NCBI RefSeq assembly: GCF_020509005.1 | Contig: NC_063021.1 | Coordinates: forward strand, 3,224,001-3,288,000 | DNA: 64,000 bases | Source: Fulvia fulva | Taxonomy: Eukaryota > Ascomycota > Dothideomycetes > Mycosphaerellales > Mycosphaerellaceae | Reading direction: 5' to 3' | In this document: piece by piece, positions 31,955 to 42,444 of the stretch | Layout: each line of letters begins with the position of its first letter | How positions within the stretch are numbered: the stretch's first letter is position 1 | The notes under the pieces: generated by a model | The model's database searches: none | Told to the model about the DNA's origin: nothing | Seen by the model: the letters and a program-made list of their open reading frames with translations, nothing else | Made by a program: the position numbers and the translations under genes

Positions 31955-33136
31955 ATGGCCGACGCCTCACAATCTGCACGGCCCGTGTCCGACCCTGTCG
32001 ACACTTCCTTCGACCCTGCAGCGCATGTCGCGAGAGATGATGTAGAGTCTCCATCGCTGACGAGCGGGAATGCGCTCGCGAGATTCGAGTTCGAGCCGGG
32101 GAGGAGTAGGGATGGGACGAAGGTACTCATGGTTGAGTGGGAAGAGGATGAGTCGACGAAGGGTGTAGCGGGGGATTGGGAGATTAGCTGGGAAGGGAAG
32201 AGGACTGTGCTGCCTGCGAGAGATCAGAGCCCTGGGGAAGAGGCGCCGATCAACAGATTGTACTTCCTGCTCGGGCCAGGTGTGAACATCCCGACGGCAG
32301 TACGGTTGCAGAAGGGCTCGATTGTGTGGAGGACGAATCCGCTACCTGCCATCTTCTCGCCCGAACTTGGCGCCACGGCGAGACAGGCTGGGAAGAAGGG
32401 AGTGTTGCATACGATATGGGCGAAGAAGAGGTTGCAGGTGCTGAACACGGAGATTGAGCAAGAGTCGAAGGAGAACGTGGAGGGGATTGGGCTGGAGATG
32501 GCAGCGGCGGAGAAGGAGTGGATAGAGCAGAACTTTGGCGTGGCGACGAAGCCTAGCAGTATCAGCATAGACACGAGGCCGGCGATGGCATCGATTATGG
32601 GTCAGGGCAGTCTGAACAGCCCTACCAGTCCGCGGAGTCCAGGCGGTGGGCGCCTGATGGATAAGCTGAAGGGTCTGAAACTGGGCACAACCACATCAGA
32701 CCTATTGCGGAAAGACAGCAGCAGCGTAGACGCAGGGCTGCCAGCAGGATATCAAAACCCACTCAGTCCCGAGCAGACCGACGTGGCAGTTGGATCATTC
32801 GGCAGCTTCGCAGCACTGAAAGGCGCGCCCCCTCCCTCGACAATGGGCGCGAAACCGCCTCAACCACCAGCACAACAGCAGCCACGAAAGATCGCCGCGC
32901 AACGACCCCCGGAAGCTTTTGCAGCGCAACAGCGCCAGCACGTATCGATGGGCTCGCTGAATGCGTTTGCGAGTGGTGATGTGCCCGCGAACCCGAATCC
33001 GGAGCAGGAGGACGATGAGGATGATCTTTTTGCGTTGCCCATGTCGCCGAGGAGTCCGGAAATGAGTAAGAGTCCTTTCTCGTTTGCGGCGCAGGATACG
33101 GTGAAATATCTCAAGGGGGAGCGGGCGTCGTCGTGA
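31955..33136 (+). CDS. Conserved fungal protein of unknown function
   Basis: Intronless, 393 aa from the ATG at 31955 (context ATCATGG). The frame is open for 32 codons upstream but lacks an ATG. Residues 40-190 look folded (ALARFEFEPGRSRDGTKVLMVEW ... RLYFLLGPGVNIPTAVRL ... GKKGVLHTIWAKKRLQVLNTEI). The rest is low-complexity with repeated SPTSPRSPGGG and SPRSPEMSKSP motifs, poly-Gln/Pro and an acidic EDDEDDLFALP segment. The Ser-Pro motifs could be kinase sites. No named domain is recognised. Confidence 0.75.
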   Translation: MADASQSARPVSDPVDTSFDPAAHVARDDVESPSLTSGNALARFEFEPGRSRDGTKVLMVEWEEDESTKGVAGDWEISWEGKRTVLPARDQSPGEEAPINRLYFLLGPGVNIPTAVRLQKGSIVWRTNPLPAIFSPELGATARQAGKKGVLHTIWAKKRLQVLNTEIEQESKENVEGIGLEMAAAEKEWIEQNFGVATKPSSISIDTRPAMASIMGQGSLNSPTSPRSPGGGRLMDKLKGLKLGTTTSDLLRKDSSSVDAGLPAGYQNPLSPEQTDVAVGSFGSFAALKGAPPPSTMGAKPPQPPAQQQPRKIAAQRPPEAFAAQQRQHVSMGSLNAFASGDVPANPNPEQEDDEDDLFALPMSPRSPEMSKSPFSFAAQDTVKYLKGERASS

Positions 33137-33520
33137 GGAGGGAGGGTGGGGGTCGTTGATATGGGGGGATTGGCTGGTGGGAAGATGAGGTGGAATTGAG
33201 ATGAGAGGGTTGAAGATTATAGATATCCCCGATTATCGAAAGATTATGTCCATGCTGCGTTGCGAATACCCGCAGCATTTGGATCAGGGTTGACTTGGTT
33301 GGCGGTGTTGTTATTATGCTGACTGAGTAGCACAGAACTCTTCAAGAGAATAGGAAGCGCCTGGGTTTGAGACTCTGGCATGGTACCTGACCAACCCACT
33401 GGAGGAGGCTTCCAAAATGTTTCACAGACTCTGCAAGTTCAAATCGATGGTCCTTGAGACCGCTGGATCTCACAGTCTGCGCGATCACCTCACAACGTAC
33501 TGCGCGACCTCGATCCCAAC
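33137..33520. other. Intergenic region
   Basis: Short gap between the conserved protein and a broken gene. Nothing recognised. Confidence 0.5.
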
Positions 33521-34081
33521 ATGCCGTCTCTCCAAGCTCACATGGCTCAATTACCAACCGAAGTCTCCCTCATAATCTACAACTTCTTCATGACCCACGA
33601 GCCAACATCCACAATCCCCATCGACCACCCATCCAACCCCCCACGGCAACTCCAAGTCTCCCGCGAGCTACGAATCGAAGCATTCGATTCGCGACTCACT
33701 ACTATTGCTCCAACACGTTCCGCTTCGAGGACAAAAATCTCGCAGTGAGATGGGTGACCTCACTCCCGCGAGGTCATCACCGCCTCCTGGCAAGGGTTCA
33801 TCTCGTCTGAGACTCGGGGGCGGGTTTGCGTGCAAGACGCGATTTTGTACAGGTCAAGACGCATATTCGGGGGGGGGGGGGAAGACGGGAGTGGCGGCGG
33901 GAGTCGTACGGGGGGTTCTACGGTTCTAGATTCAGCGACGATCGTAAAGAAATCGGGCTGCATCCTTTGTCTCCTGTTACAGCGTTCAAGGCCTCCAGGA
34001 AGTAGGCCGAGGGTTCTGCCATACGAGCGACGCAAAAGAATGCAGATCAGGCGTGGGCCGAAGGTATCCATCGAGTATGTC
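33521..34081 (+). pseudogene. Broken short fungal gene (F-box/2EXR-like start)
   Basis: Coding-like sequence continues through three frames. The first part (from the ATG at 33521 or 33542) reads AQLPTEVSLIIYNFF and later LQVSRELRIEAF, like the LPxELxxxIY...LLxVSRxxRxEA opening of many fungal F-box- or 2EXR-like proteins. In a second frame from about 33690 it reads YYCSNTFRFEDKNLAVRW, and in a third from about 33770 it reads REVITASWQGFISSETRGR. At least two frameshifts therefore separate the pieces. A run of 13 G (33869-33881) follows and would be prone to slippage. Sequencing error at the G run alone does not explain the earlier shifts. Confidence 0.55.
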
Positions 34082-34426
34082 TGAATCGATGTTGTGCCGC
34101 TGAATCACAGGAAGGAGCTGCAGGGGCTTTGGCTGGGGCAGCGCGAGTTTCCTCATGGCTTCAGACGGCCCGGGAGGGAGACGCTTTCCATCCACTGACG
34201 GTTTGGCAAGTGCAAGGGTTCAAGTGGTTTGACAGTTGACGGGCAGGTTGATTGGGATGATGTATGGAGGTAGCGATGGAAGACGAGGTCGAAACGACGA
34301 GCTTGATGAGAGGTAACCTAGCTCGAGGCCTTCGAAGGCGTCCGATCTTCAGGAATCGAGACTGATCTGCTAAAGCGCTCTAGATGCGTAGCAGTGAAGA
34401 TGGGGCTGTACCAGCCTGATGTCTCG
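34082..34426. other. Intergenic region
   Basis: Between the broken gene and the RNase III-like gene, possibly containing the decayed 3' end of the former. Nothing else recognised. Confidence 0.4.
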
Positions 34427-35584
34427 TTATGCATGAAACTGTGCATACAGATCAACCACGCTCGTGCTTGGTGACGAATCCGTCGTAGTAACGCTCGCAG
34501 TCTGAAGTTTGGAGCGCTTCGTCCGCTTGAGTGCTTTCCGATATAAGGGATGTGGTCTCCGTCCTTTCACGGGGTGTCTCCTTTCTCGATGAGTCGTCGG
34601 CTGCGGCTTGACCACTTGGACCTGAGGCTTAACCACCTGGATCTGCGGCTGTAGTGTCGGTCGGGCGCCCTTTCCTCTCATAATGCCGGGATCGAGTAAC
34701 GTGAGCCGCTCTACTACATCTTTGGTTGCAGTATAGCTGTGTCCGGAGTCCAAGTAGACGGCTCCAACGATGGCTTCTACCAGGGTTCCGAGAGCGTGCT
34801 CACTTGTTTTGCCACAGGGAGCTTCGCTGTCAGCGTCGGTCCCTAAAAAGCGCAAATTGAAGTTTGTGGCTATTCGTGCCAGGGCTTTGTTGGATGCTAC
34901 CAAACCCCATCGACGGTTGCCCCGTACTGTCAAGATACATGAGCGCCCTCTGTTCGACACGGGAAGTGGTCATTCAGCCTTACCTGGATCTTGCAACGGG
35001 AATTGCTCAGCATACCATATCATCTTGATCAAACAATCCCCGATGATGGCCAGTTGTAATTGAGTTCTTGGGAGAACATCGTCCTCGAGCTTGAGGTCTT
35101 TGTGAGTAGCCGCCTGGAAGTAATGATCGTCCTCGAAGGTGTATTGGATGACACGCTCTAAGTGCTGCCGCCTGCCCTCTGTAGTTGCAGTACTTTGAGA
35201 GCTCCTCGTTGACGTAGACTTCAGGTCAGACTGACAATGTCTGAAATTGGCATTGCCGGACACCGCGGATACCGTTGACACGGCCGCAGTATCAAAGCCC
35301 TCTGTCGACGGTGAAGTGTCAGTCGCGAGCTGCCGTGTTGGTGTTCTTTTCGCGACACTACGTCGTGTTCCATCGCGAGGTATCTGCCATTGCGCGGGTT
35401 GTAGAGCTTTCGATACGATCCTAGGCGCGGCAGAGCTGGATTGGCCGCGCTGGGAAGTGCAATTAAACAATCGAGGCGCTTTCTTCGTGGTGCCACACGG
35501 GTGCCGCTGCGCCAAACATCTCGGAAGCAGAGAGAGAAGTCCGACGGCCGGGTGCGACTGAGCCGGGCGCACAACGACGGTCAT
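34427..35584 (-). CDS. RNase III-like domain protein with altered catalytic residues
   Basis: Two exons (35584-34984, 34926-34427) give 366 aa. The 57-bp intron has donor GTAAGG and acceptor ACAG, and the frame joins as D-P-V-R-G. The first 150 residues are Arg/Ser/Thr-rich, possibly organelle-targeting. The RNase III fold then appears: FEDDHYFQAATHKD, LQLAIIGDCLIKM (normally LEFLGDAVL) and HALGTLVEAIVGAVYLDSG (normally LGDxFEAxxGAxYLD). The tail is basic. The first catalytic Glu reads Ala and the LGD aspartate reads Thr, so cleavage activity is doubtful. It could be a mitochondrial ribosome- or RNA-binding member of the family. Confidence 0.8.
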
Positions 35585-35998
35585 ACAGAAGGTGTTGAAG
35601 CAGCGTGAGAACGGCCGGAGAAAGTGGTGCAGGTGAGGTTCGCGACTCACGTGCAGTGGAAAAGGGTAGAGGCAGAGACGGAGTTCCTGGTCTCGAATCA
35701 GTGAATCACGGCCCTGGAACAGTTGCCAGCTGAATCCTTGCGGGATTGGACGGCCGTGTAATGCACAGGCCCATGTCGCCTACTGCATTGGCACAGAGTT
35801 CAGCTACCAGCTCCGGCATGACTTGATGGCAGCAGGGGAGCATGTACATAATCTCCCTCATCCCGCGACCCAACTTGCCAGCAGTTTTCCGCTTCCATAC
35901 CAACAATCCATCGAGGTATACCATCGTCGCTCCACTCTTCTCGACATCGACTCGCGCGATCCTACCGGACGACTACTAGCGTGCTCCACCCGTTCATC
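35585..35998. other. Divergent intergenic region
   Basis: Upstream region of both the RNase III-like gene (minus) and the CFEM gene (plus). Nothing further recognised. Confidence 0.5.
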
Positions 35999-36606
35999 AT
36001 GCTCGCAGCTGCAGTCCCGCTTGTCGCGTTGTTCGCGACCTCTGTGCTCGCGCAGGGAGGATCGATTCCAGGTCTGCCACAGTGCGCGCAGGGCTGCGTG
36101 ACGGACTATGGAGGCTGCAACCAAGTGGACGTTGAGTGCATTTGCACAAACAAACCTCTGCTCGAGAAGTTATCGTGCTGCGTGAGCCAGAACTGCGACG
36201 AAGCTGCAACTGAAGGTATGTAATGCGTACGAGGCATAGCCAATAATGAATCGACGAGAGACTGACAGACGCCGCTTCCGCAGATGTGATCAGCTTCGCC
36301 AATTCTCTGTGTGGCAGCTACGGCGTCAAGACGCTCCCGACTGCCGCAACTTGTGCTTCGACCGCCGCATCTCCAACAGCAACCCCTTCTGGCACCCACA
36401 CTGGCACCGCAACCATGTCTATGACAAAGGCACCAAGCGGTACCGAAGCCGCGTCTTCGCCCTCTGGCACACGCACTACCAAGGCAGCTGGCAGCGAAAC
36501 GACCGCCGCTGCATCTGCCACCGAGTCTGCGTTCGCCGTCAAGAGCTACCAGGCAGAGGGCCTTGGTCTTGGTATGGCCGTGCTTGGTCTCCTGGCTGCG
36601 TTGTAG
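35999..36606 (+). CDS. CFEM-domain secreted or GPI-anchored protein
   Basis: Two exons (35999-36215, 36284-36606) give 179 aa. The 68-bp intron has donor GTATGT and acceptor CGCAG, and the frame joins as E-D-V-I-S. A signal peptide (MLAAAVPLVALFATSVLA) is followed by a fungal CFEM domain with cysteines in LPQCAQGC, YGGC, VECIC, LSCCVSQNC and NSLC (nine in all, the usual eight plus one). A Ser/Thr/Ala-rich stalk comes next and then a hydrophobic C-terminus (GLGLGMAVLGLLAAL) suited to GPI attachment. CFEM proteins bind heme in some yeasts or act at the host interface in some pathogens. Which applies here is unknown. Confidence 0.9.
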
Positions 36607-37303
36607 ACGGAGAAGAAAGAGATGAGAGTTGTTTTGGAAATGTGGATGGCATCTTAATTCATACCTTGGAAGACTTTGCGTCGGTGTTATGGTTGTAGTT
36701 GGATACCATTTGGACAAATTGACGTCGTAGATTGAAGGACTTCCGCCTTGCGAATATCTTTATTGAGTTCGCTCCGCGGCGACTTGCAAGGCGGACAAGT
36801 CTACATACCTTATCACCAAAATAACACTTCACGGTGCCGAGTGGCCTTCACAAACGATCGGCCGTCGAGTGATTAATGACATTGACGATGGCGTGTGCGA
36901 CTGCCCACGTGTTGCAGAGCTGATATCGAAGCCGGTGACAGGCTCCTATTTCAATCCAAGCGTCAAGGTTGTTGTTGAGAACGAAACCAACAGTGCGGGG
37001 CATTGCGGATCATGCCATGCCACAGCTTACGCTCGGCAGGAACAAGTCGACAAGCTCTGCCAGGGCACTTGAGAGTGACACCGGAGCAAGCCTCATTCGG
37101 AGAAGCCGCCAACAATGCCGCTAAAAGATCACTGCATGTGAAAGTCGACCTCAGTCATACTTTTGACTCACCTTCAGCAACATCACATACAACATCGCCG
37201 CAACATCACAGAGCCAAACATTAGCAATAAGCAAGCAAGCAAGTACTTACCAAGAGAATCAACCATACATACTCACCCATCAACCAACCAAAACCCCACA
37301 ACC
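36607..37303. other. Intergenic region
   Basis: About 700 bp. The end just before the methyltransferase is CA-rich with CAAGCAAGCAAG and CATCACA runs, typical of a fungal 5' UTR. Confidence 0.5.
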
Positions 37304-37963
37304 ATGACCTCCGAAAGCGCAGCAACCCTCTTCGACTCAATCGGCGCCAGCTACGAAGCCGCCTGGTCCTCCAGCCCCGGCCAAGCCAAATCTCTGCAAT
37401 GGCTCCTCGACAACCTCCCCCCATCATCAAAAGTCGTCGACATCGGCTGCGGAACCGGCAAACCCGCCTGCAGCGCCCTCGCCGCCGCAGGCTTCAGCGT
37501 GACAGGAATCGACGTCTCGCCCGTAATGCTCGAGACCGCACGCTCGCAAGTACCTTCCGCCCATTTCGAGCTCGCCTCTGGCCTTACCTGGGAGCCCAAG
37601 GAAGGCGATGGGAGTCTTGATGCTGTGGTGGTGTATCATAGCCTCATTGCGAACATTACGCAGGATGAGATTAGGGGGTTCTTTGGGAGGGCGTGGAGGT
37701 GGGTCAGGGCCGGGGGTCTGTTTGTGTTTGCGACTGTGCCGATTGAGGGGAATTTGAAGAAGCTCAAGTGGCTTGGTAGGGATCTTGTGAGTTCGGGCTT
37801 GAGCGCGGAGGAGAATGTGGAGTGTATCAGGAAGGCTGGGTTTGAGGTTGAGGAGGATTGGATGGAGATGTTTATGCCGAAGGCTGTGGAGAGTGGACTT
37901 TGCAAGGAGGGGGAAGAGGATGAGGAGCCGCATTTGTTCGTGTTGGCGAGGAAACCGACGTAG
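37304..37963 (+). CDS. Class I SAM-dependent methyltransferase
   Basis: Intronless, 219 aa from the ATG at 37304 (context ACCATGA). The Rossmann-type motif I VVDIGCGTGKPA is at about residues 44-55, the acidic post-I strand is VTGIDVSPVMLETAR, and motif II/III follows as LDAVVVYHSLIANIT and WVRAGGLFVFATVP. This is the core of a small methyltransferase (Methyltransf_11/25 type) that transfers a methyl group from S-adenosylmethionine. The acceptor cannot be told from sequence, and no biosynthetic cluster surrounds it. The 3' ends of this gene and the converging Myb-like gene are only 14 bp apart. Confidence 0.87.
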   Translation: MTSESAATLFDSIGASYEAAWSSSPGQAKSLQWLLDNLPPSSKVVDIGCGTGKPACSALAAAGFSVTGIDVSPVMLETARSQVPSAHFELASGLTWEPKEGDGSLDAVVVYHSLIANITQDEIRGFFGRAWRWVRAGGLFVFATVPIEGNLKKLKWLGRDLVSSGLSAEENVECIRKAGFEVEEDWMEMFMPKAVESGLCKEGEEDEEPHLFVLARKPT

Positions 37964-37977
37964 TTCGAGTGGTCGAC

Positions 37978-39240
37978 TTAGGCTTTATGTCTGAGTACAT
38001 GTAAGCGGTTTTTTATGCTTGATGATGTCCTGGACGGTAGCAGCTCCATGATCTCCGTTGGCTTGTCGCCGCGCTCGACAGTTTCTCTCAAAATACGGTC
38101 TTCCTCCGCGCTCCAAGGAATGCGTGAATCCGCCGTATTGAAGTAGTTTCGGTCGACGAAGTATCGGCGCTTGTCATCAACGGCCTGCGGTGACCGTCCC
38201 AGCTTATGGGCAATGTCTTTCGTGGAAAGCCCATCCCGTGTCATGCTCCGCAGTCGGCTCGTGTCCTCCACCGTCCAGCCGCGAACTTTGTTGGAAGACG
38301 GGTTTGGTGATATCATCTGGTAGGCTTGGGGAATAGAACTCAGAGATCTGTTCATCTTGGTCGCAATGGCCTTGAAGGTCATCTTTAATTCGTCACGATA
38401 GTGCAAGACTTCAGACAATTCCGTCTCTGAGAACGCGTGCCTCCGTCTGTAGGTCCCGGAAGCGACAGACAATGTTTGCCAGCGGTTGTACAGTCGTCTG
38501 CGATGCACATTAGGGAAGAGTGACCACACCTCCCGCCATGTCATGCCAGCAGCTTTGGCGTCTACAAGCTGCTTATCTTCTTCTGCGCTGAACTGGACTC
38601 TTGGGATGTCCGGATCGCCCTGCTGTCGCACCCTACTCACACGCATCATGAGGGCCATGTAAGTTCTCTCCGGAAAGTGTGTATGAATCTCGCGATTAGT
38701 TTTGCCTTCGCGCATCATGCTTTGAAGCTTCTCAACATCGTTCTGCGACCATCGGCTGCTGTGTCTTGCCCATTGCCACGAACCTGTGAAAGGCGCAGCA
38801 GGAGTCCGTTTCCTTGAAGCTATCGTGGCAGGTCTGATCGGGCTTTTGAAAAAATGTGGTGATGTTCGTGCACATCCCAAAAGCCATGCCATTGTCGTCG
38901 CATTACACCATATGTCCTGTTGCGGGATGATATCCAAGATGTGCCTTGATCGGCGGCGATGAAGATATTGAGAAGGCCCCGAGATCGTGACAGGATGCCA
39001 GTCGCTATCATGCAGTCGTTTGATATTCTGTCCAATTGACGTGTGGAAGAGCAATTGACTGATGTTCTTTCGACGGAAGGGACCTAGAGTTGTGTTTCGA
39101 GATGTAGTTCCCGCTGCACAGACCGCTCTCCGCTCAGAGCGCACAGTGTGCAGAGGCAGGTGCAAAGCAGCATCTTGATGCCAGAGTTGGCAGCGTTCAT
39201 CACTGTGGTACATACCGCAGTGTCGAAGAAGATCGTACAT
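37978..39240 (-). CDS. Myb/SANT-like protein with five repeats
   Basis: An open frame of 420 aa from the ATG at 39240. A second in-frame ATG at 38892 (residue 117, MAWLLGCARTS, context ACAATGG) may be the true start, because the first 116 residues look unstructured. Five helix-turn-helix repeats follow, starting with a W/F-S/T-x-E/D-type turn: near residues 163-205 (RWSQNDVEKL), 216-258 (QFSAEEDKQL), 269-310 (AFSETELSEV), 321-362 (GWTVEDTSRL) and 375-417 (PWSAEEDRIL). Each has the spaced aromatic or hydrophobic residues of Myb/SANT modules. It probably binds DNA in the nucleus. The targets are unknown. Confidence 0.8.
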   Translation of the reverse strand: MYDLLRHCGMYHSDERCQLWHQDAALHLPLHTVRSERRAVCAAGTTSRNTTLGPFRRKNISQLLFHTSIGQNIKRLHDSDWHPVTISGPSQYLHRRRSRHILDIIPQQDIWCNATTMAWLLGCARTSPHFFKSPIRPATIASRKRTPAAPFTGSWQWARHSSRWSQNDVEKLQSMMREGKTNREIHTHFPERTYMALMMRVSRVRQQGDPDIPRVQFSAEEDKQLVDAKAAGMTWREVWSLFPNVHRRRLYNRWQTLSVASGTYRRRHAFSETELSEVLHYRDELKMTFKAIATKMNRSLSSIPQAYQMISPNPSSNKVRGWTVEDTSRLRSMTRDGLSTKDIAHKLGRSPQAVDDKRRYFVDRNYFNTADSRIPWSAEEDRILRETVERGDKPTEIMELLPSRTSSSIKNRLHVLRHKA

Positions 39241-41163
39241 AACCAGTTAGTGCGAGATCACCTTCAAGAACACGGAATGCGTCGTGTCCCATTCGATTTC
39301 TGTTTCTCAAACTATGCCGTTATAAAATGGGAACTATGACCACGAGGTATCAGTGTAATCTTCCCCATATCGTACCACTGTCGCCTGTGCCATGCTCCTC
39401 GCTTGTAATGTCATCGATATATCGTACATGGTGTGAATATGCTGTGCTCTATTTCGTACTGGTGCCTTTGAATGTACTTGAACGCCGTCAGTCGAGATGT
39501 AGATATAATTCCTTACAGAATTGGGGGTCTTACCTATTCCACAAGTTCCCCAGCACCCCGGATCTCGCACTCTGGTCTTGTATGCTCTCTCGTCTTGCTG
39601 CTCCAGCGGCATTGTTCGGGTCCCGCTTGTACTCATTCATACCAGAGAACAATGAGGTGCCCTTGCTCTTGTGGCCGACATCGCCTGAACCACTTCTCTC
39701 GTTCTGGTGGGCATCTGCGGTAGACAGAGCTCCTGTGTCTTTCAAGCCGGACATGTTGAGTGAATTGGTGTTGTGTTTGGTGATGGGTAGTGAAGATAGA
39801 TGTGGTGTGGAATGTAATTCAACGAGTAATGAGGACAGAATACCTTACGGCTGCTTATATACTACGACTTCCATGCTGCAGACGGGCATTTTCATGATCA
39901 AAAAGCACCTCGAACGACCGGGGCGCCATGCAGTGCTGAGATCCAGGCCATTGACAGATCCAAGAAGCACAAGCTTTGGCTCATCAACAGATCGTGTATG
40001 TATGATTGGGTGCTAGCATCGTAGCTTGACCACATGCCAGATCTCGGACAGATCTCATCGACATCATTCTTTCAGGAACGGAGCCCTAGCTGCATGATCT
40101 TGCTGTGAGTTGACAGACTGGCGCCATGGGTTGTCTGATTTGTGGAGTTCTCAGACGTCATGGCGTTTCAGTAGGACTGTCGCGAACCAGACATGCGAGG
40201 CATGTCAGATCGTGAGGAGGGAAAACGCCGAGTCGTCATCGATTCGGAGAGCCGAGACGTGAAGATCGCGTTGACCGCTTCGGGTTGGTGCTGCCGTGCT
40301 CGCTCGAGTGTACGTATACCATGACGGACTACAGTAAAGCAGTGCAAGAGAGTGAGAACAGTGTTATGTATAAGCAAGAGTCTGCGAGGATAGTAAGGTA
40401 CAGGACCACGAGGACGAATGTACTTGGCCAATGCTGAACGAAGTTGTCTTGGCAGGAAAGTCTGCCTTCCAAGTTCCGGCAACAGCCCGCCTTCTCGACA
40501 AACTCGACAAACATCACTTGAGATTCGTCCAAGTGACTCGCAGCTGGCGAAGGGCGGATGCACATGAAAGAGCTAGTGTCTGATACAAAGGACCACTGCC
40601 ACGAACTGCGACAGACTCTTGTTTGGCCCAATGCAACTTCAGTTTGTGGATGCCGAGCCCGGAGACCACACTGCCGAGCGACGTGATCTACGGCATTGTC
40701 TTCGCTGCTACGACCCAGGCGTGGTGCTGTTGAGGTCGATATGGCAAAATCGTGCAGCCGTGCCCACGCCCAAACGCTGGCCTCCGGTCCAGACTTCGTG
40801 GAGTACAAATGAGTCTGATCTACCTGCAGCAGCCAGAAGAGCACATTCGAAGTGTGAAAGGTTCCGCTGGCCTGTAGGCATTCTAAGAGTGTGCCAAGCC
40901 AGGATCGAACAGTCTACAATGTCTGTCCACGTTCGTCCCACCAGTCCATGATCAGGCTGTTACACAAGCTCTGGAATACAGGCTATCTAACACAAATACC
41001 CAGAGACAGCTGTCCAGTGGGGTGTCCATGCACGACTCTTGCATTTCGAGATCTTGGTCGAAGGGCTGATACAAGAACAACAGGATTTTTCTTAATGGTC
41101 TGGAGCGTTCAAGCTCCTCCTCACCACGCAAAGTCCATACACAGCTTCTTTTCCTCAACAATC
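39241..41163. other. Long gene-free region
   Basis: About 1.9 kb with no supportable gene. Frames such as 39327-40016 (plus) and 40329-40844 (minus) have no motif and are overlapped by others. No terminal repeats or transposase fragments were recognised. Confidence 0.5.
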
Positions 41164-41703
41164 ATGAAGGTCTGGTCACTCGTCGTTACAATCCTCTACT
41201 CTTCCCTTCGAGCTGATGCAGCTGTCCTGGACGATCGATACGGCTCTGCGGTAGCCACTGAACAGCTCCAAAGCTCAAGGGATACGACTTTGGGAGAGCA
41301 CAGCCTGGAAGACTGTACTTTTCAAGCGTACGTCCACTTCACGTCCAGGCCACATCAACGCTTCACGCAGCTAACAAACATGCCCACAGCTTCTCCGGCG
41401 ACTGGTGCGACGGCGATGCGGGTCCACTCGAGGCCGTATCCGGCGACTCTTCCTGTTTCGTGGCTACTGATCGCCACTCCTACAGAATCGGGACGGGCTG
41501 TCCAAGGTTGTGGTACAACTACTACGTACGTCCATTCCCGCAACTTCACGGACTAGTAGCAGCAAGTTGATGCTACATAGGAAGGAGAGGACTGCGTCCC
41601 GGCTGCCTATGCTGGCTATAACCATGGAGCTGGTGACCTACCTGGAGGCTGCATCAATGTCAACACAAGAAGATCTTGGCGCTCTACGAAGGTGGCGAAT
41701 TAG
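41164..41703 (+). CDS. Small secreted cysteine-rich protein, effector-like
   Basis: Three exons (41164-41327, 41390-41525, 41581-41703) give 140 aa. The 62- and 55-bp introns both have donors GTACGTCC and acceptors ACAG and ATAG; the first has a GCTAAC branch. The signal peptide is MKVWSLVVTILYSSLRADA. The mature part has six cysteines (51, 61, 77, 92, 105, 124), a number able to form three disulfides, and is rich in Gly, Asp and Tyr (FSGDWCDGDAG, CPRLWYNYY, AYAGYNHGAG). No family is recognised. Size, secretion and Cys spacing fit a candidate effector or defence-type protein, which is inference. Confidence 0.7.
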
Positions 41704-42218
41704 ATATGAGGCTATGGGGTATTATGATGATGGGTTGGCTGGGAGGACTGCTGCATACTGATGAGGTGTTGCCCGATTACCGAGAGCGTGGGAATCCTTC
41801 GAGTACGTTTGAAGACGAGGTTGTGACTGTCCTGGACTTTGTTGTGCATCGAGCGGTTCAGATTGAGGACGGCATCGGTGTTGAGGAGCAGGCTGGTCAT
41901 GATGGCGAGGCGGATGGGGCTCGTGCTGATGCTCCTGCGACTGGACTGCAACAGGGCCCGACAGCAGCTAAGAAGCCGAAGGTGCTGGGGCGGCAGTGGT
42001 TCGAGCGCATAGGCGAGGTATGGAAGGAGTGGCATGATATGTCGCTAGAATGATCGTACTCCAACACTGCTTCAGCTATCCAATTCTGCCTTGGTCTTTC
42101 ACGCTCCCATCATCGTCCACCTCGACTCTCCCCAATGCGTGACCGACAGCCCTACATTCTCAACCCAGCAGTTATTGCCCAGCAATTTCTGACGCCCCTC
42201 TCAGTAGTACGCTATCCG
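41704..42218. other. Region with opposing frames, no clear gene
   Basis: A plus-strand frame (41676-42053) overlaps the last exon of the secreted protein. A minus-strand frame (41712-42035) starts with a basic, mitochondrial-presequence-like stretch. Neither matches a family I know, so neither is called. Confidence 0.4.
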
Positions 42219-42444
42219 CCTGCGAGGAGGAGGCGAGCAATCTACGGCATTTTAGCACTTCCTCCCCAACTTCGACGCGAACGTACTAACCAGCCATGCA
42301 ATAGTAATCACCGCAGAGCTCACACGCCCCCCGCCTCCTTCGTCGATTGCGTCGATGCCTCGACGTCTTGTTTGTCAAGAGCCAGCTGACGCCGTAAGCT
42401 ATGGCCAGAACGAGCATCGACGGAGGGATCCGCATGGCCGTCAT
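42219..42444 (-). CDS. Possible small membrane protein with CxxC motif
   Basis: From an ATG at 42444 (context CACAATGA) the frame reads MTAMRIPPSMLVLAIAYGVSWLL, then an Arg-rich stretch and CELCGDYYC. It stops at 42286 if unspliced (52 aa). A possible intron (donor GTTAGT, acceptor CCGTAG) would add CSPPPRRR and stop near 42219. The layout is one membrane helix, a very basic linker and a Cys cluster that could bind a metal ion. No family is recognised and the gene may not be real. Confidence 0.25.

Noticed and set aside
40905..40925. B-box-like GTTCGATCC on the minus strand
   Set aside because: No A box at the right distance and no paired T-stem.
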